Source: Saprospiraceae bacterium (GTDB lineage Bacteria > Bacteroidota > Bacteroidia > Chitinophagales > Saprospiraceae). Taken from it: a stretch of 64,000 nucleotides of DNA. Positions 9,534 through 19,334 of the stretch are shown here, piece after piece (the stretch's first letter is position 1; every line of letters begins with the position of its first letter). The translations under genes were made by a program, and so were the position numbers. The notes under the pieces are model-generated. The model ran no database searches. It was not told the origin of the DNA and saw only the letters and a list, made by a program, of their open reading frames with translations. The stretch spans positions 620,001 through 684,000 of the forward strand of contig JADJTQ010000002.1 of assembly GCA_016711125.1 (NCBI GenBank), in the 5' to 3' direction.

Positions 9534-11123
9534 ATGCAAAGATTTGCCAGGTTGTTTGAGGCTTTGGATCAGACCACCAAGACCACTGCTAAGGTCTCGG
9601 CATTGACCGATTATTTTCTGGAAGCACCAAAACCCGATCGGCTTTGGACAATTGCTTTGCTGTCACATAAAAGACCGAAGCGATCGGTCAACACGACCTT
9701 ATTGCGCACCTGGGCATCAGAGGTAGCTGGATTGCCATTATGGCTATTTGAAGAGTCTTACCATATTGTGGGTGATCTGGCCGAAGCGATTGCTTTGGTT
9801 TTACCCAAACCTCAAACCTCGTCAACCAGGTCTCTCTCTGAATGGATCGGCATGCTAATCAAATTGACCAATGACGATGAGGAGACAAAAAAGAAATTTA
9901 TCATTAGCGCTTGGGCTGAACTTGATCACCGTGAACGATTTATTTTTAATAAGGTCATCACCGGTGGTTTTCGGGTTGGAGTTTCACAAAAGCTAGTGAC
10001 TCGTGCCTTGTCCAAAGCAACCGGCATAAACGAAAACATGCTCACTCACCGGCTCATGGGCAATTGGACTCCTATGGATACGACATATGATGCGCTGATT
10101 CTGCAACCACTTGACAACGAGGATGACTCCAAGCCCTATCCGTTTTACCTGGCCTATGCACTTGATTTAGATTTTGATCAACTTGGCCCGGTAGGTCAGT
10201 GGCAGGCCGAATATAAATGGGATGGCATCAGGGGCCAATTGATTTGTCGTAATAGTAGCCTCTATTTGTGGTCCAGAGGTGAAGATTTAATGACCGCTCG
10301 ATTTCCTGAGTTCGGTCCATTAGCCACCACTTTGCCTCACGGAACCGTGATTGATGGCGAAATTCTACCTTTTAAAGATGATAACCCAATGAGCTTCCAG
10401 CATCTACAAACCAGGATAGGCCGCAAAAATGTCCCAAAAAAAATCATGAATAATACGCCGGTCATTCTGATGTGTTATGATCTCATTGAGCATGATGGCA
10501 AAGACATCAGACAGCGGCCGCTTCAAGAAAGGAGAATCCTGCTGGAAAGTCTGCTTGAGGGGCACCCGGAAAATATCTTGCGACTGTCGCCGGTCGTTCC
10601 ATTTTCCGATTGGCTTGCTCTTGATGGGATCAGACAGAATGCACGACAGCTGCATAGTGAAGGTTTGATGCTCAAGCGACTCCACTCCGAATACAAGAAT
10701 GGGCGTAAAAGAGGTGATTGGTGGAAGTGGAAAATTGATCCGCTCACCATTGATGCGGTGTTGCTCTATGCCCAACAAGGTCATGGCCGACGAGCTAATC
10801 TCTTTACCGATTACACCTTTGCTGTGTGGCATGGTGACAATCTGGTACCCTTTGCCAAGGCTTATTCCGGCCTTACGGATCAGGAGTTTCTTGAGATTAC
10901 AAAATATGTCCGTGAGAACACTTTGGAGAGATTTGGCCCGGTCAGGGCGGTGGTACCTAATCTGGTTTTTGAGCTGGCCTTCGAAGGCATACAGGCTAGT
11001 ACGAGGCACAAATCTGGGGTCGCACTTCGGTTTCCTCGCATGCATCGGTGGAGGAAGGACAAACATCCAAAGGAGGCCAACACCCTGCAAGATCTGAAAG
11101 ATATCCTTGACTCCTACGGCTAA
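9534..11123 (+). CDS. ATP-dependent DNA ligase
   Basis: 530 residues from the ATG at 9534; the frame is open further upstream but overlaps the exonuclease gene. The N-terminal helical DNA-binding domain covers about 1-200. The adenylation domain has the catalytic Lys228 in YKWDGIRG, then IDGEILPF, YDLIEHDG, EGLMLKR and WWKWKID, the nucleotidyltransferase motifs in order. The C-terminal OB-fold follows. The enzyme seals nicks with ATP, in addition to the NAD-dependent LigA expected elsewhere. Directly coupled to the upstream exonuclease, so end-processing and ligation in repair is the likely joint role. Confidence 0.92.
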   Translation: MQRFARLFEALDQTTKTTAKVSALTDYFLEAPKPDRLWTIALLSHKRPKRSVNTTLLRTWASEVAGLPLWLFEESYHIVGDLAEAIALVLPKPQTSSTRSLSEWIGMLIKLTNDDEETKKKFIISAWAELDHRERFIFNKVITGGFRVGVSQKLVTRALSKATGINENMLTHRLMGNWTPMDTTYDALILQPLDNEDDSKPYPFYLAYALDLDFDQLGPVGQWQAEYKWDGIRGQLICRNSSLYLWSRGEDLMTARFPEFGPLATTLPHGTVIDGEILPFKDDNPMSFQHLQTRIGRKNVPKKIMNNTPVILMCYDLIEHDGKDIRQRPLQERRILLESLLEGHPENILRLSPVVPFSDWLALDGIRQNARQLHSEGLMLKRLHSEYKNGRKRGDWWKWKIDPLTIDAVLLYAQQGHGRRANLFTDYTFAVWHGDNLVPFAKAYSGLTDQEFLEITKYVRENTLERFGPVRAVVPNLVFELAFEGIQASTRHKSGVALRFPRMHRWRKDKHPKEANTLQDLKDILDSYG

Positions 11124-11217
11124 ATATTTTCTCCGATAAATTGGCCCATCCCAGCTAAACGTTTCTGAAATTTGACTAATATTCTAAATCGTCTTGATGA
11201 TTTTAAACTGATTGTTG

Positions 11218-11790
11218 ATGAAAAAATTACTTAATTATTTCCTACAAGGGCTTATCTACATTGCACCTCTTGCGATAACTGCATACATTATTTACGTGAT
11301 CTTTAGTTTTGTCGATGGGCTTTTGCAGCAGACTCTCGAAGAATTGTTTGGCTTTAGATTTCCTGGATTGGGTCTTTTGGCCCTCGTATTTGTGCTGATG
11401 TTGGTTGGTTTTTTGGGCCAGACCATTATCGCTAGACCCTTGAAGGCCCTCTTTGAGAGACTTCTACACAAAGTACCCCTGCTAAATATGATTTATTCAG
11501 CTTTTGATGATTTGTTTTCCGCAGTAGTGGGCAAGAAGAAAAAATTTAATGTTCCTGTACTAGTCCTGGTAAATCCTATTTCTAATTTGGAAAAACTTGG
11601 TTTTCTCACCGAAGAAGATCTTGACCTTTTGGGGGTAAAAGATAAAGTAGCCGTCTATTTTCCGCATTCATACAATTTTTCCGGTGAATTATTTATTGTC
11701 CCCAAAAATCAGGTCAAACCGGTACAAATTAATTCAGGTGATGTGATGAAGTTTATTGTCTCCGGTGGTGTGGCAGGCTGGAACGAATAA
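11218..11790 (+). CDS. DUF502-family membrane protein
   Basis: 190 residues from the ATG at 11218 (preceded in frame by two TTG codons). Two strong transmembrane helices lie at about 8-30 and 52-75, followed by the DUF502 hallmarks LLHKVPLLNMIYSAFDDLFSAV and a soluble domain with VYFPHSYNFSGELFIVP. The family is widespread in bacteria and plants, and its biochemical function is not established. It stands alone between the ligase and a short membrane ORF. Confidence 0.85.
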   Translation: MKKLLNYFLQGLIYIAPLAITAYIIYVIFSFVDGLLQQTLEELFGFRFPGLGLLALVFVLMLVGFLGQTIIARPLKALFERLLHKVPLLNMIYSAFDDLFSAVVGKKKKFNVPVLVLVNPISNLEKLGFLTEEDLDLLGVKDKVAVYFPHSYNFSGELFIVPKNQVKPVQINSGDVMKFIVSGGVAGWNE

Positions 11791-11924
11791 AATGAAGTGC
11801 CTATTATTTTATTTGAGATATTTAATTCCCAGCATCACCATGATTCTGTTTTTTATAGAATGGCGACTATCCGGCATCCCGGAGGGTCGCAAGTGAGTGA
11901 AAGAGACTTTGGCAGTATTCAGGA

Positions 11925-12245
11925 ATGTTTTCCATGGTCCTACTGGCAGGTTTTTTCTTGAAATTTTATGATCAGATCACCATCATTGCAGGAGGATTTG
12001 GTTTATTGGCTATTGCAGGATTGATCAAAACACTATATTCGGAAGGCCTGCCGAAGCTTTTTATTGCCGGAATAATTTTAACCTTGCTAATACTAGTAAA
12101 CAATTTTATTTATTTTACGAAAGTGGGTATTAGTTTCCTTCCGTTTATTCAAAAAATCACCTTCTTCGTTTTATTTAGCTGGATTATGTGGATTAATTTG
12201 ACTTTAATCAATAGATTGGGTCAAGGCGAAATGGGTCAGAAATAA
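11925..12245 (+). CDS. Small hypothetical membrane protein
   Basis: 106 residues, nearly all hydrophobic: about four helices (near residues 1-14, 18-34, 42-62, 72-96), ending in a short polar tail. No conserved family motif was recognised. A short open stretch from ATG 11792, just after the DUF502 gene, reads FFIEWRLSGIPEG in another frame and stops at the TGA near 11894. It may be the real N-terminus if there are indels, as in neighbouring genes. Expression from 11925 alone is uncertain. Confidence 0.45.
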   Translation: MFSMVLLAGFFLKFYDQITIIAGGFGLLAIAGLIKTLYSEGLPKLFIAGIILTLLILVNNFIYFTKVGISFLPFIQKITFFVLFSWIMWINLTLINRLGQGEMGQK

Positions 12246-12276
12246 CTGATATAAAACTATACCGGGATGATTTTTT

Positions 12277-13191
12277 TCAAGCGCGGCAGCCCAGTTCGTC
12301 CCAGGCCTGGTACATTTTCTCTTGCCAATCATCATCGTTTATTTTCGAAACCCATTTTTGAGAATTGCTTTTTTGAATAAAATGATACATCATTTGTTGT
12401 CTTGGTGAGAGCAAATGCAGAGGAGATTTACCTTGTCCGATCAAGGCATTTATTTTCACCGACTGAATTGCAGACATGGGTACCAAACGATAGTCAGTTT
12501 TTGAAAGATAATACTTCGGTTCTTCATCCAATCGAAAGGCTTCGGCTTTTTTAACTTTATCTTGCCCTAGAGTATTTTGAGCTTTGTTTTTTTGCTTCTC
12601 ATTACTAAAATATAGCTGATCTGCGCAATTTGTTTTTTCACCTTCCTTAATGATAGTTTCAAGATTAATTATTGAAGGATTTTTTTCTACACCTTTTTCG
12701 TTGGCAGCTAATTCATCAGACAGCCGCGGTAGGTAGTCAGGTATAGGATATCCAGCTTTTTTCATACCATGGATTAGGTAAGCTACCAGACCTGATGGCG
12801 TATAATTTCCGTTCAACCGGGGTACAAGATCTGACTTGTCATCGCTGACAATCCTCACTACCGGATTATTCCAACTGGGTTCCCGATAATAAGCCAGGAC
12901 TGAAGCGTCTTTACCAGTCCGGTTGTTGTAGATAGCAACAGGAACGAAATAGGTTTCGATCGTTTCAACGATCAGAGGATGGCTCAAAACCACCTTACCA
13001 TAGGTCTTGCAAGTAAGACATCCGGGAATTTCCTGAAACAAGATTAAAATCGGCTTCTTTTCTTTGCTTGCAATTTGACTGGCTTCCTCCAGATCACGAA
13101 GCCATTCTACCCTACCCAGCTCTTCCGGATTATTGGCGATTATCAAGGTACATCCTGATAGCAAGAACATTAGGAAAACAACTCTGAACAT
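12277..13191 (-). CDS. Thioredoxin-fold lipoprotein
   Basis: 304 residues with a signal peptide and lipobox LLSGC at 10-14, so it is predicted to be anchored in the envelope. Residues 25-150 look like a thioredoxin-like domain: EASQIASKEKKPILILFQEIPGC with the CLTC active-site-like pair, then YFVPVAIYNN and a cis-Pro-like NNPVVRIV. This resembles the VPGUxxT-type thioredoxin-like proteins, some of which carry selenocysteine; here the position is cysteine. The C-terminal half is unrecognised, with a charged linker and a helical end. Likely a periplasmic thiol redox protein; the substrate is unknown. Confidence 0.65.
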   Translation of the reverse strand: MFRVVFLMFLLSGCTLIIANNPEELGRVEWLRDLEEASQIASKEKKPILILFQEIPGCLTCKTYGKVVLSHPLIVETIETYFVPVAIYNNRTGKDASVLAYYREPSWNNPVVRIVSDDKSDLVPRLNGNYTPSGLVAYLIHGMKKAGYPIPDYLPRLSDELAANEKGVEKNPSIINLETIIKEGEKTNCADQLYFSNEKQKNKAQNTLGQDKVKKAEAFRLDEEPKYYLSKTDYRLVPMSAIQSVKINALIGQGKSPLHLLSPRQQMMYHFIQKSNSQKWVSKINDDDWQEKMYQAWDELGCRA

Positions 13192-13263
13192 GTTACACGC
13201 TTTTGTCTACACTAAGTTAACTAATTTGAGACTCTTTCTGTTTCTAAGCCATTCTCATTTCAG

Positions 13264-13407
13264 ATGCAATCCTGGGAGCACTATCTCAGAGCTGATCCAG
13301 GTATTGTTAGGGCACCGACAGGCCGTGGCAAGACCTATTCACTTGTGGTGCCGATTACTCTGGAAGGCTTAATGCAAAACGATTGGGAAGACCAGATTCG
13401 TAAATAG
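13264..13407 (+). pseudogene. Orphan Walker A (P-loop) fragment
   Basis: A 47-residue reading frame contains RAPTGRGKTYSLVVP, a clear helicase- or translocase-type motif I, then stops at TAG 13405-13407. No Walker B or other helicase motif follows in any frame before the next gene. It could be a remnant of an SF2 helicase (including Cas3-like) or of a coupling ATPase. The match is one motif only. Confidence 0.3.
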
Positions 13408-13567
13408 GATGTTTTCCAATGACTTTTTCGATCAAATAGTGACTCTTCGTTGTGGGCTTTCATTTTTTTACCAAATATCTTTACGAATTTTTGCCAAAAA
13501 GCCAAATATGTTATGCTTGATTTAGTTAACTTGTTGATCCAGAAAATGGAGGAAAATTTAGACCCAG

Positions 13568-13984
13568 TTGAAATGCTCATTCGTAAATCAGGGCCAGAAA
13601 TCTGCTAAATTATCTCGTCGGGTAGGATTGATTTCGACTATCCTTATAGTGTTAATGCCCAAGTGTAGTTTATGCTTTATCGCCTATTCCAGCACATTGG
13701 CTCTGTGCAGTGGAAGATCGCTTGTGGAAGAGTCAGATTACGGAGGTATATTAATAGCAGCGCTTATGATTTTGATATACTGGGGGATCTGGAGAAATTT
13801 TCGCGGAACAAGAACATATCAGGCAATAGCTTTTATTAGCCTGGGATTCGCCATTGTTTTTTTCAGTTTCATGCATTTTTTCGGCCCCTTTTGGCACTAC
13901 ATAGGATCCGGAATAGTCATGTTTGGAATTTGGCTCAATGGCAGCTTGTACTATGTGATGAACAGGATGAGAAAACTAAACTAA
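13568..13984 (+). CDS. Four-helix membrane protein with KCxxC motif
   Basis: 138 residues; the frame opens with TTG at 13568 just after a stop, so the start is unusual and may be affected by an indel. Helix 1 (about 18-42) ends in MPKCSLCFIAYSS, reminiscent of the cysteine pair in MerC-like and related small membrane proteins. Three more helices follow near 58-75, 84-105 and 111-130. No function can be assigned. It lies 21 bp upstream of coxM on the same strand, so co-transcription with the CO dehydrogenase genes is possible, and a metal-related role is only a guess. Confidence 0.55.
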   Translation: MKCSFVNQGQKSAKLSRRVGLISTILIVLMPKCSLCFIAYSSTLALCSGRSLVEESDYGGILIAALMILIYWGIWRNFRGTRTYQAIAFISLGFAIVFFSFMHFFGPFWHYIGSGIVMFGIWLNGSLYYVMNRMRKLN

Positions 13985-14005
13985 ACATAATCAAACCAAT
14001 ACAAT

Positions 14006-14871
14006 ATGATACCTGAACAGTTTGGCTATTCAGCCCCGACCAGCCTCCAGGAAGCATTCAGCTTACTGCAAGAGCTCGGCGAAGATGCCAAGATACTAGC
14101 CGGAGGTCACAGTTTGATCCCTATGATGAAACTGAGACTTGCCACCCCTTTCCACTTGATTGATATTAATAAAATACCGGGTCTTGCGTACATTAGAGAA
14201 GAAGGAAATACGCTTAAAATTGGAGCCCTGACTCGTGAAGTTGACCTGGAAGAATCAACATTGATTCATGATAAGTATCCAATTTTCATTGATGCTTCAA
14301 AATTGATTGCAGACCCCCAGGTAAGGAACTTCGGAACTCTAGGTGGCAATATTGCCCATGGCGATGCGGCGAATGATCACCCAGCAGTGATGATAGCCCT
14401 GCGAGCTGTAGTAGAAATATCCGGTGCTGGCGGTAGCCGGACAGTGGCGATAGACGATTTTTTCCATGGCTTTTATATGACAGCGATTGAGCAAGGTGAG
14501 ATCCTCACGGAGATTCGGATTTCAAGACCGCAGAGTAAATTCGGCAGTGCTTACCACAAGGTGGAGCGAAAGGTAGGCGACTATGCAACTGCCGGAGTAG
14601 CGATTGCATTGGGAATGGATGACAAGGGCATCTGCACCTATGCTGGAATCGGATTGACTAATGTCAATGCAACTCCAATGCGAGCTGAAAGATCTGAAGC
14701 TGCTTTAATTGGAACCAATCTAAATGCAGAAGCAATAAACCTAGCTGCCCGGCATGCCTCAGAAGATTGCCAACCGAGTAGCGATCTCCGGGGAGACGAA
14801 GAATATAAACGACACCAGTAAAAGTAATTACCAAAAGAATGATTGAAAAAGCCATTTCTCGAGCCAAATAA
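14006..14871 (+). CDS. coxM: CO dehydrogenase medium subunit (FAD-binding), 3' frameshift
   Basis: About 288 residues after repair. The FAD site of the molybdenum hydroxylase medium subunit is visible: ILAGGHSLIPMM (about 32-43), then IADPQVRNFGTLGGNIAHGDAANDHPA with the second FAD motif. The C-terminal domain contains KVERKVGDYATAGVA. The open frame stops at 14819-14821 after YKRHQ; one extra base gives HxVKVITKRMIEKAI and a stop at 14869-14871, the usual ending of CoxM, so the real end is 50 bp later. It passes electrons from the Fe-S subunit to the quinone pool. First gene of a coxMSLGDEF cluster, the order of form I systems. Confidence 0.9.
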
Positions 14872-14882
14872 AAAGAGCGAAC

Positions 14883-15386
14883 ATGAAAAAAACGATCAAT
14901 ATAAAACTAAATGGAACTGATCATTCGGTCGAGGTAGAACCTCGTAAATTATTGGTTCACCTCATTCGGGAAGATCTGTCGATGACGGGTACTCATATTG
15001 GCTGCGATACGACGAGTTGTGGGGCCTGCACGGTACTCATCGACGGTAGATCAGCCAAATCATGCACGATCCTGGCTATCCAGGCTGATGGTAAGGAGAT
15101 AACTACTGTTGAGGGGCTCGCAACTGCTGGAGGATTACATCCATTGCAGGAAGGATTTAAAGAAAACCATGGCCTGCAGTGCGGCTTTTGTACTCCGGGT
15201 ATGATGATTCGGGCAGTTGAGCTACTGGGCAAAAATCCAAACCCAACTGAATCAGAAATCCGATGGGGTATTTCCGGAAATCTTTGTCGTTGTACAGGAT
15301 ACAATAATATTGTCAAAGCCATTCAGTATGCAAGTGCCAAAATGCGGGGTGCCGAATTACCCTCTACCGAACCGGAATTCGTTTGA
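14883..15386 (+). CDS. coxS: CO dehydrogenase small subunit (2Fe-2S)
   Basis: 167 residues. The N-terminal plant-type ferredoxin domain has CDTTSCGACTVLIDG and the later Cys of SAKSC. The C-terminal all-helical 2Fe-2S domain has QCGFCTPGM and GNLCRCTGYNNI. All eight cluster cysteines are present. The subunit carries electrons from the Mo-Cu site of CoxL to the FAD of CoxM. It begins 11 bp after the repaired coxM stop and is followed 35 bp later by coxL. The ATG at 14883 is preceded by AAAAAGAGCG, a weak ribosome-binding region. Intact gene. Confidence 0.95.
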   Translation: MKKTINIKLNGTDHSVEVEPRKLLVHLIREDLSMTGTHIGCDTTSCGACTVLIDGRSAKSCTILAIQADGKEITTVEGLATAGGLHPLQEGFKENHGLQCGFCTPGMMIRAVELLGKNPNPTESEIRWGISGNLCRCTGYNNIVKAIQYASAKMRGAELPSTEPEFV

Positions 15387-15421
15387 TTAAAATTTTGAAC
15401 CGACTTTCTAATTAACATATC

Positions 15422-17790
15422 ATGATAAAATGTAAAACATCAAAAGAAATAGGCGGCATGGGTCACTCCATGAAGCGAAAGGAAGATGCACGCTTCATCC
15501 AGGGCCATGGCAATTATATAGATGATATCAAGCTACCCGGCATGCTCTACATGAAAATCGTACGCAGGCCCTATGCTTATGCGAAAATAAAAAACATCGA
15601 TGCATCTAAAGCATTAGCGATACCGGCGTGGTAGCGGTAGTGACCGGCAAAGATCTTGAAAAGTACAACTTGCATTGGATGCCCACCTTGATGTCTGATA
15701 CCCAGATGGTCTTGCCCACCGATACAGTGATGTATCAGGCTCAGGAAGTAGCCGCGGTGATTGCTACAGACCGCTATACAGCTCGTGATGGAAAAGAAGC
15801 GGTCAGAGTTGAGTATGAACCAATGACTCCAGTTATGGATCCTTACAAATCAATGGAACCTGGGGCTCCGGTACTTCGACCCGATAAACCGGGAAAAACT
15901 GATAACCATATTTGGCATTGGGAAGCAGGTGACCGGGCCAAAACAGAGGAAGTCTTTAAAAATGCCGACGTTGTGGTAAAGCAGCATATGCACATTCCCC
16001 GCATACATGTTGCCTCTATCGAGACTTGTGGTTGCGTAGCAGCTTACGACAAGATCGAAAATCACCTGACCATGTATATGACGACACAGGCACCGCATGC
16101 TATCCGTACGGTGATCGCTTTGGTCGCAGGCCATGTAGGCTTGACTGAAGAAAAAATACGGGTCATATCACCGGATATAGGCGGTGGTTTTGGCGGTAAA
16201 GTGCCAGTATATCCAGGATACGTCATTGCCATAGCAGTGTCATTTCTAACCGGAGCGCCGGTCAAGTGGATCGAAGACAGGAGTGAAAATTTACAAGCAG
16301 ATTCGTTTGCCCGGGATTATCACATTACTGCCGAGATGGCAGGCACCAAAGAGGGAAAAATCCTCGCCACCCGCTTTAAGGTTTTGGCTGATCACGGCTA
16401 TACCGATGCGTCAGCCAATCCCTCTAAGTTTCCCACCGGCTTGTTTTCGATCGGCACCGGGTCCTATAATTATGATACGGCTTTCATGGAGGCCGATGCG
16501 GTATATACGAACAAACCCCCAGGAGGTGTAGCTTACCGTTGTTCTTTTCGCGTAACCGAGGCTGTACATGCAGTGGAGCGGATGACCGATCTTTTCGCTA
16601 AACAAGTCGGGAAAGACCCGGCCCAGCTTCGCATGGAAAATTTCATCAAGAAGGATGAGTTTCCTTGGAAATCACCAACCGGAGGGACCTATGATAGTGG
16701 TGATTACCACGCAGGGCTCGAAAAAGCAATGAAAGCAATTGCCTACGATGAAATGAGAACCGAGCAAATCGAACTGCGTAAACAAGGCAAGTTGATGGGA
16801 ATCGGCATCAGTACATTCACCGAAATCGTCGGTGCCGGGCCATCTAAGGACTTTGATATCCTCGGAATTAAAATGTTCGACAGTGCCGAGATCCGGGTAC
16901 ATCCCACCGGCAAAGCCATTGCAAGATTTGGCACTAAATCACAGGGACAGGGTCACGAGACAACCTATGCTCAAATTATTGCAGAGGAACTAGGTATACC
17001 CGCTGCTCATATACAGGTGGAAGAGGGTGATACCGATACGGCACCTTATGGTCTTGGTACCTATGCCAGTCGAAGTACCCCCACCGCTGGAGCGGCTGCA
17101 GCGGTGGCAGCAAGAAAACTTCGAGATAAAGCGCGGAAAATAGCCGCATATCTTCTGGAAGTCAGTGAGGAGGATTTGGAGTGGGAACCCGGTAAGTTTT
17201 TTGTGAAAGGCGCTCCAGATAAGGCGAAGACCATCCAGGAAATTGTGTTTGCTGCTTACACCAACCACCCTCAGGGGATGGAAGCTGGTTTTGAAGCAAC
17301 ACATTACTACGATCCACCAAATCTCACATTCCCTTCAGGGGCATACATCTGTATCGTCGATATAGATCCGGAGACTTGTGAAATCAAGATCAGACGTTTT
17401 GTGGCGATTGATGACTGTGGCAATATTATCAACCCAATGATTGTACAGGGCCAGGTACATGGAGGTCTTACTCAGGGTTTGGCACCTGCCATGTATGAGG
17501 AGTTGATCTATGATGAAGCAGGCAATATTCTGAATGGTACCTTGATGGATTATTTGGTGCCGACGGCCGTTGAATCACCTAGTTGGGAAACAGGACATAC
17601 GGTCACTCCATCTCCGCATCATCCGATAGGTGCGAAGGGTGTAGGTGAGTCACCTACGGTTGGGGCACCTCCTGCTATCGTTAATGCGATTGTAGATGCT
17701 GTGTCCCATCTGGGTATCAAGCACCTGGAAATACCGGTAACTCCTTATAAGCTCTTCAAAGAGTTGAAAAAAGTAGGCTACTTTAAATGA
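15422..17790 (+). CDS. coxL: CO dehydrogenase large subunit, form I, frameshifted near start
   Basis: Catalytic Mo-Cu subunit, about 789 residues after repair. The active-site loop at 16531-16551 encodes AYRCSFR, the diagnostic form I sequence with the copper-binding cysteine; form II enzymes have AYRGAGR. IGGGFGGK and the essential glutamate in GAKGVGESP are also present, as are the MPT/MCD-binding glycine-rich segments. The frame breaks near 15624: one extra G gives IPGVVAVVTGKDL, exactly the family pattern, so a sequencing error in a G run is likely. The reaction is CO + H2O to CO2 + 2 e- + 2 H+. The motif argues for genuine CO oxidation rather than another molybdenum hydroxylase. Confidence 0.95.
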
Positions 17791-17846
17791 TCGCTTGATC
17801 AAAGGAGATTGGATTCAAGTATTTCTGCAAGTATGAAACAATAGTT

Positions 17847-17879
17847 AAGATCAGGTGTACTTACTAGGCACTTGGTCTT
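17847..17879 (+). terminator. Hairpin between coxL and coxG (attenuator or terminator)
   Basis: As RNA, AAGATCAGGTG (17847-17857) pairs with CACTTGGTCTT (17869-17879) over 11 bp, including two G-U pairs, with an 11-nt loop. It is followed by TTCATTT. It lies in the 108-bp gap separating the structural genes from the accessory genes, so it could lower expression of coxGDEF relative to coxMSL. The T tract is short, so full termination is not certain. Confidence 0.5.
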
Positions 17880-17898
17880 TTCATTTAAAAAATAGATT

Positions 17899-18444
17899 AT
17901 GAATACCACCATTGAAAAAACTTTTGAAGTTACCGAACCCATTGAAAAAGTCTGGCAAAGCCTATCCGATCCTACCCAGATAGTGACATGCGTGCCTGGA
18001 GCCTCCTTAACTGAAAAAATCGATGAGAAGAATTACAAAGGAGAAGTGGAAACAAAATTTGGACCAGTCAAAGTGAAATACGACGGACATATTGAAATCG
18101 TTGAACTTGATGAGTCTTCGCATAAATTGGTGCTAAAAGGCAAAGGGCTGGATAGTAAAGGTAAAGGAAGTGCCGATATGGAGATGACAGGTATACTTGC
18201 CCAAGAAGATGGAAAGACCACAGTCAACTTCGTAATGAATATTAGCATTGTCGGCACGCTGGCCCAGTTTGGCTCGAGATTGATTGGTGATGTTTCCAAT
18301 CAACTTATGAAACAATTTATTGAAAATTTCAAAGCCAAACTGGCCGGTGAAGAAATAGACAATAGTATGTCGGCAGGCGGTATGGTAGGTAGTATTGTAA
18401 AGAGCAAATTGGGGAGTATTTTCGGAGGCAAAAAAGAGGCTTAA
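17899..18444 (+). CDS. coxG: CoxG, SRPBCC-fold CO dehydrogenase accessory protein
   Basis: 181 residues of the CoxG/START-like fold: VTEPIEKVWQSLSDP at 11-25, VPGASLTEKI, FGPVKVKYDG, then the C-terminal helix around GTLAQFGSRLIGDVSNQLMKQF. In carboxydotrophs CoxG helps recruit CO dehydrogenase to the membrane and deliver quinone. The C-terminus is short and rich in glycine and lysine with no clear transmembrane helix. Its TAA overlaps the ATG of coxD (TAATG), indicating translational coupling. It follows coxL after a 108-bp gap that holds a hairpin. Confidence 0.88.
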   Translation: MNTTIEKTFEVTEPIEKVWQSLSDPTQIVTCVPGASLTEKIDEKNYKGEVETKFGPVKVKYDGHIEIVELDESSHKLVLKGKGLDSKGKGSADMEMTGILAQEDGKTTVNFVMNISIVGTLAQFGSRLIGDVSNQLMKQFIENFKAKLAGEEIDNSMSAGGMVGSIVKSKLGSIFGGKKEA

Positions 18445-19307
18445 TGCTTAATCATCCCGTTGACTTAATTCCTGCACTTGACCGACTTGGATATGTAGTT
18501 GATGAAGAACTGGCCACAGTGCTTTTTGTGATGTTAAAATTGGAAAAACCACTATTGCTCGAAGGCGAACCCGGTGTAGGTAAAACAGAGGTGGCTCACA
18601 TTTTGGCGTCTTATTTAAATACTGATCTGATCAGGCTACAGTGCTACGAAGGTCTGGATGCACATCATGCGATCTATGATTGGAATTACCAAAAGCAGTT
18701 GTTAGCCATCAAGCTGCAAGAGCAAACATCTCTTTCGCTTAAGGAAAAGGAATCCATTATTTTTGGCGAAGACTATTTAATGAAGCGACCTTTATTAAAA
18801 GCCATTACTTCTGAAAAGCCGGTCGTCCTTTTAATTGATGAAATTGATAGGGCAGATGAAGAATTTGAAGCTTTCTTATTGGAAATATTATCTGCCTTTC
18901 AAATTACCATTCCGGAAGTAGGTACTATTAAAGCAAAGCATAAACCTTTGGTTATTCTGACATCAAATCGTACCAGAGATTTAAGTGATGCTTTGAAAAG
19001 AAGGTGTTTATATTTTTGGGTACCATACCCAAGTATCGAAAAGGAAATTCAAATAATAAAAAAGCACATTCCTGATGTTGAAGAAAAACTGGCTGGAGAA
19101 ATTGTTCAATACGTGCATAAAATGAGAGATCTTCAGTTGGAGAAAACACCCGGTGTAGCAGAAACGATTGATTGGGTGAAGGGAGTTATGGCTTTAAATA
19201 CCAATAGAGTTTCTGATGCCTTGTCTTGCGTCGTAAAAGTCAGAGCGAGATGCAAGCCGCCTCAAAGAACTATTATTTGCAGAAAATGGCCAATCGTAGT
19301 GGATTAA
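18444..19307 (+). CDS. coxD: CoxD, MoxR-type AAA+ ATPase
   Basis: 287 residues as read. Walker A GEPGVGKTE is at about 38-46, Walker B VVLLIDEIDRAD at about 128-139, sensor 1 in VILTSNRTRDLSDALKRRC. This is the MoxR AAA+ family; CoxD is needed to insert sulfur and copper at the Mo-Cu site. The last about 20 residues after LSCVVK look unlike the family. A frame change near the AAAA at about 19233 would continue as SEMQAASKNYYLQKM and end near 19369, overlapping coxE. Works with the VWA protein CoxE, as MoxR-VWA pairs generally do. Confidence 0.88.
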   Translation: MLNHPVDLIPALDRLGYVVDEELATVLFVMLKLEKPLLLEGEPGVGKTEVAHILASYLNTDLIRLQCYEGLDAHHAIYDWNYQKQLLAIKLQEQTSLSLKEKESIIFGEDYLMKRPLLKAITSEKPVVLLIDEIDRADEEFEAFLLEILSAFQITIPEVGTIKAKHKPLVILTSNRTRDLSDALKRRCLYFWVPYPSIEKEIQIIKKHIPDVEEKLAGEIVQYVHKMRDLQLEKTPGVAETIDWVKGVMALNTNRVSDALSCVVKVRARCKPPQRTIICRKWPIVVD

Positions 19308-19334
19308 AGCTAATCTTTCCAAAAAGAAACAATT

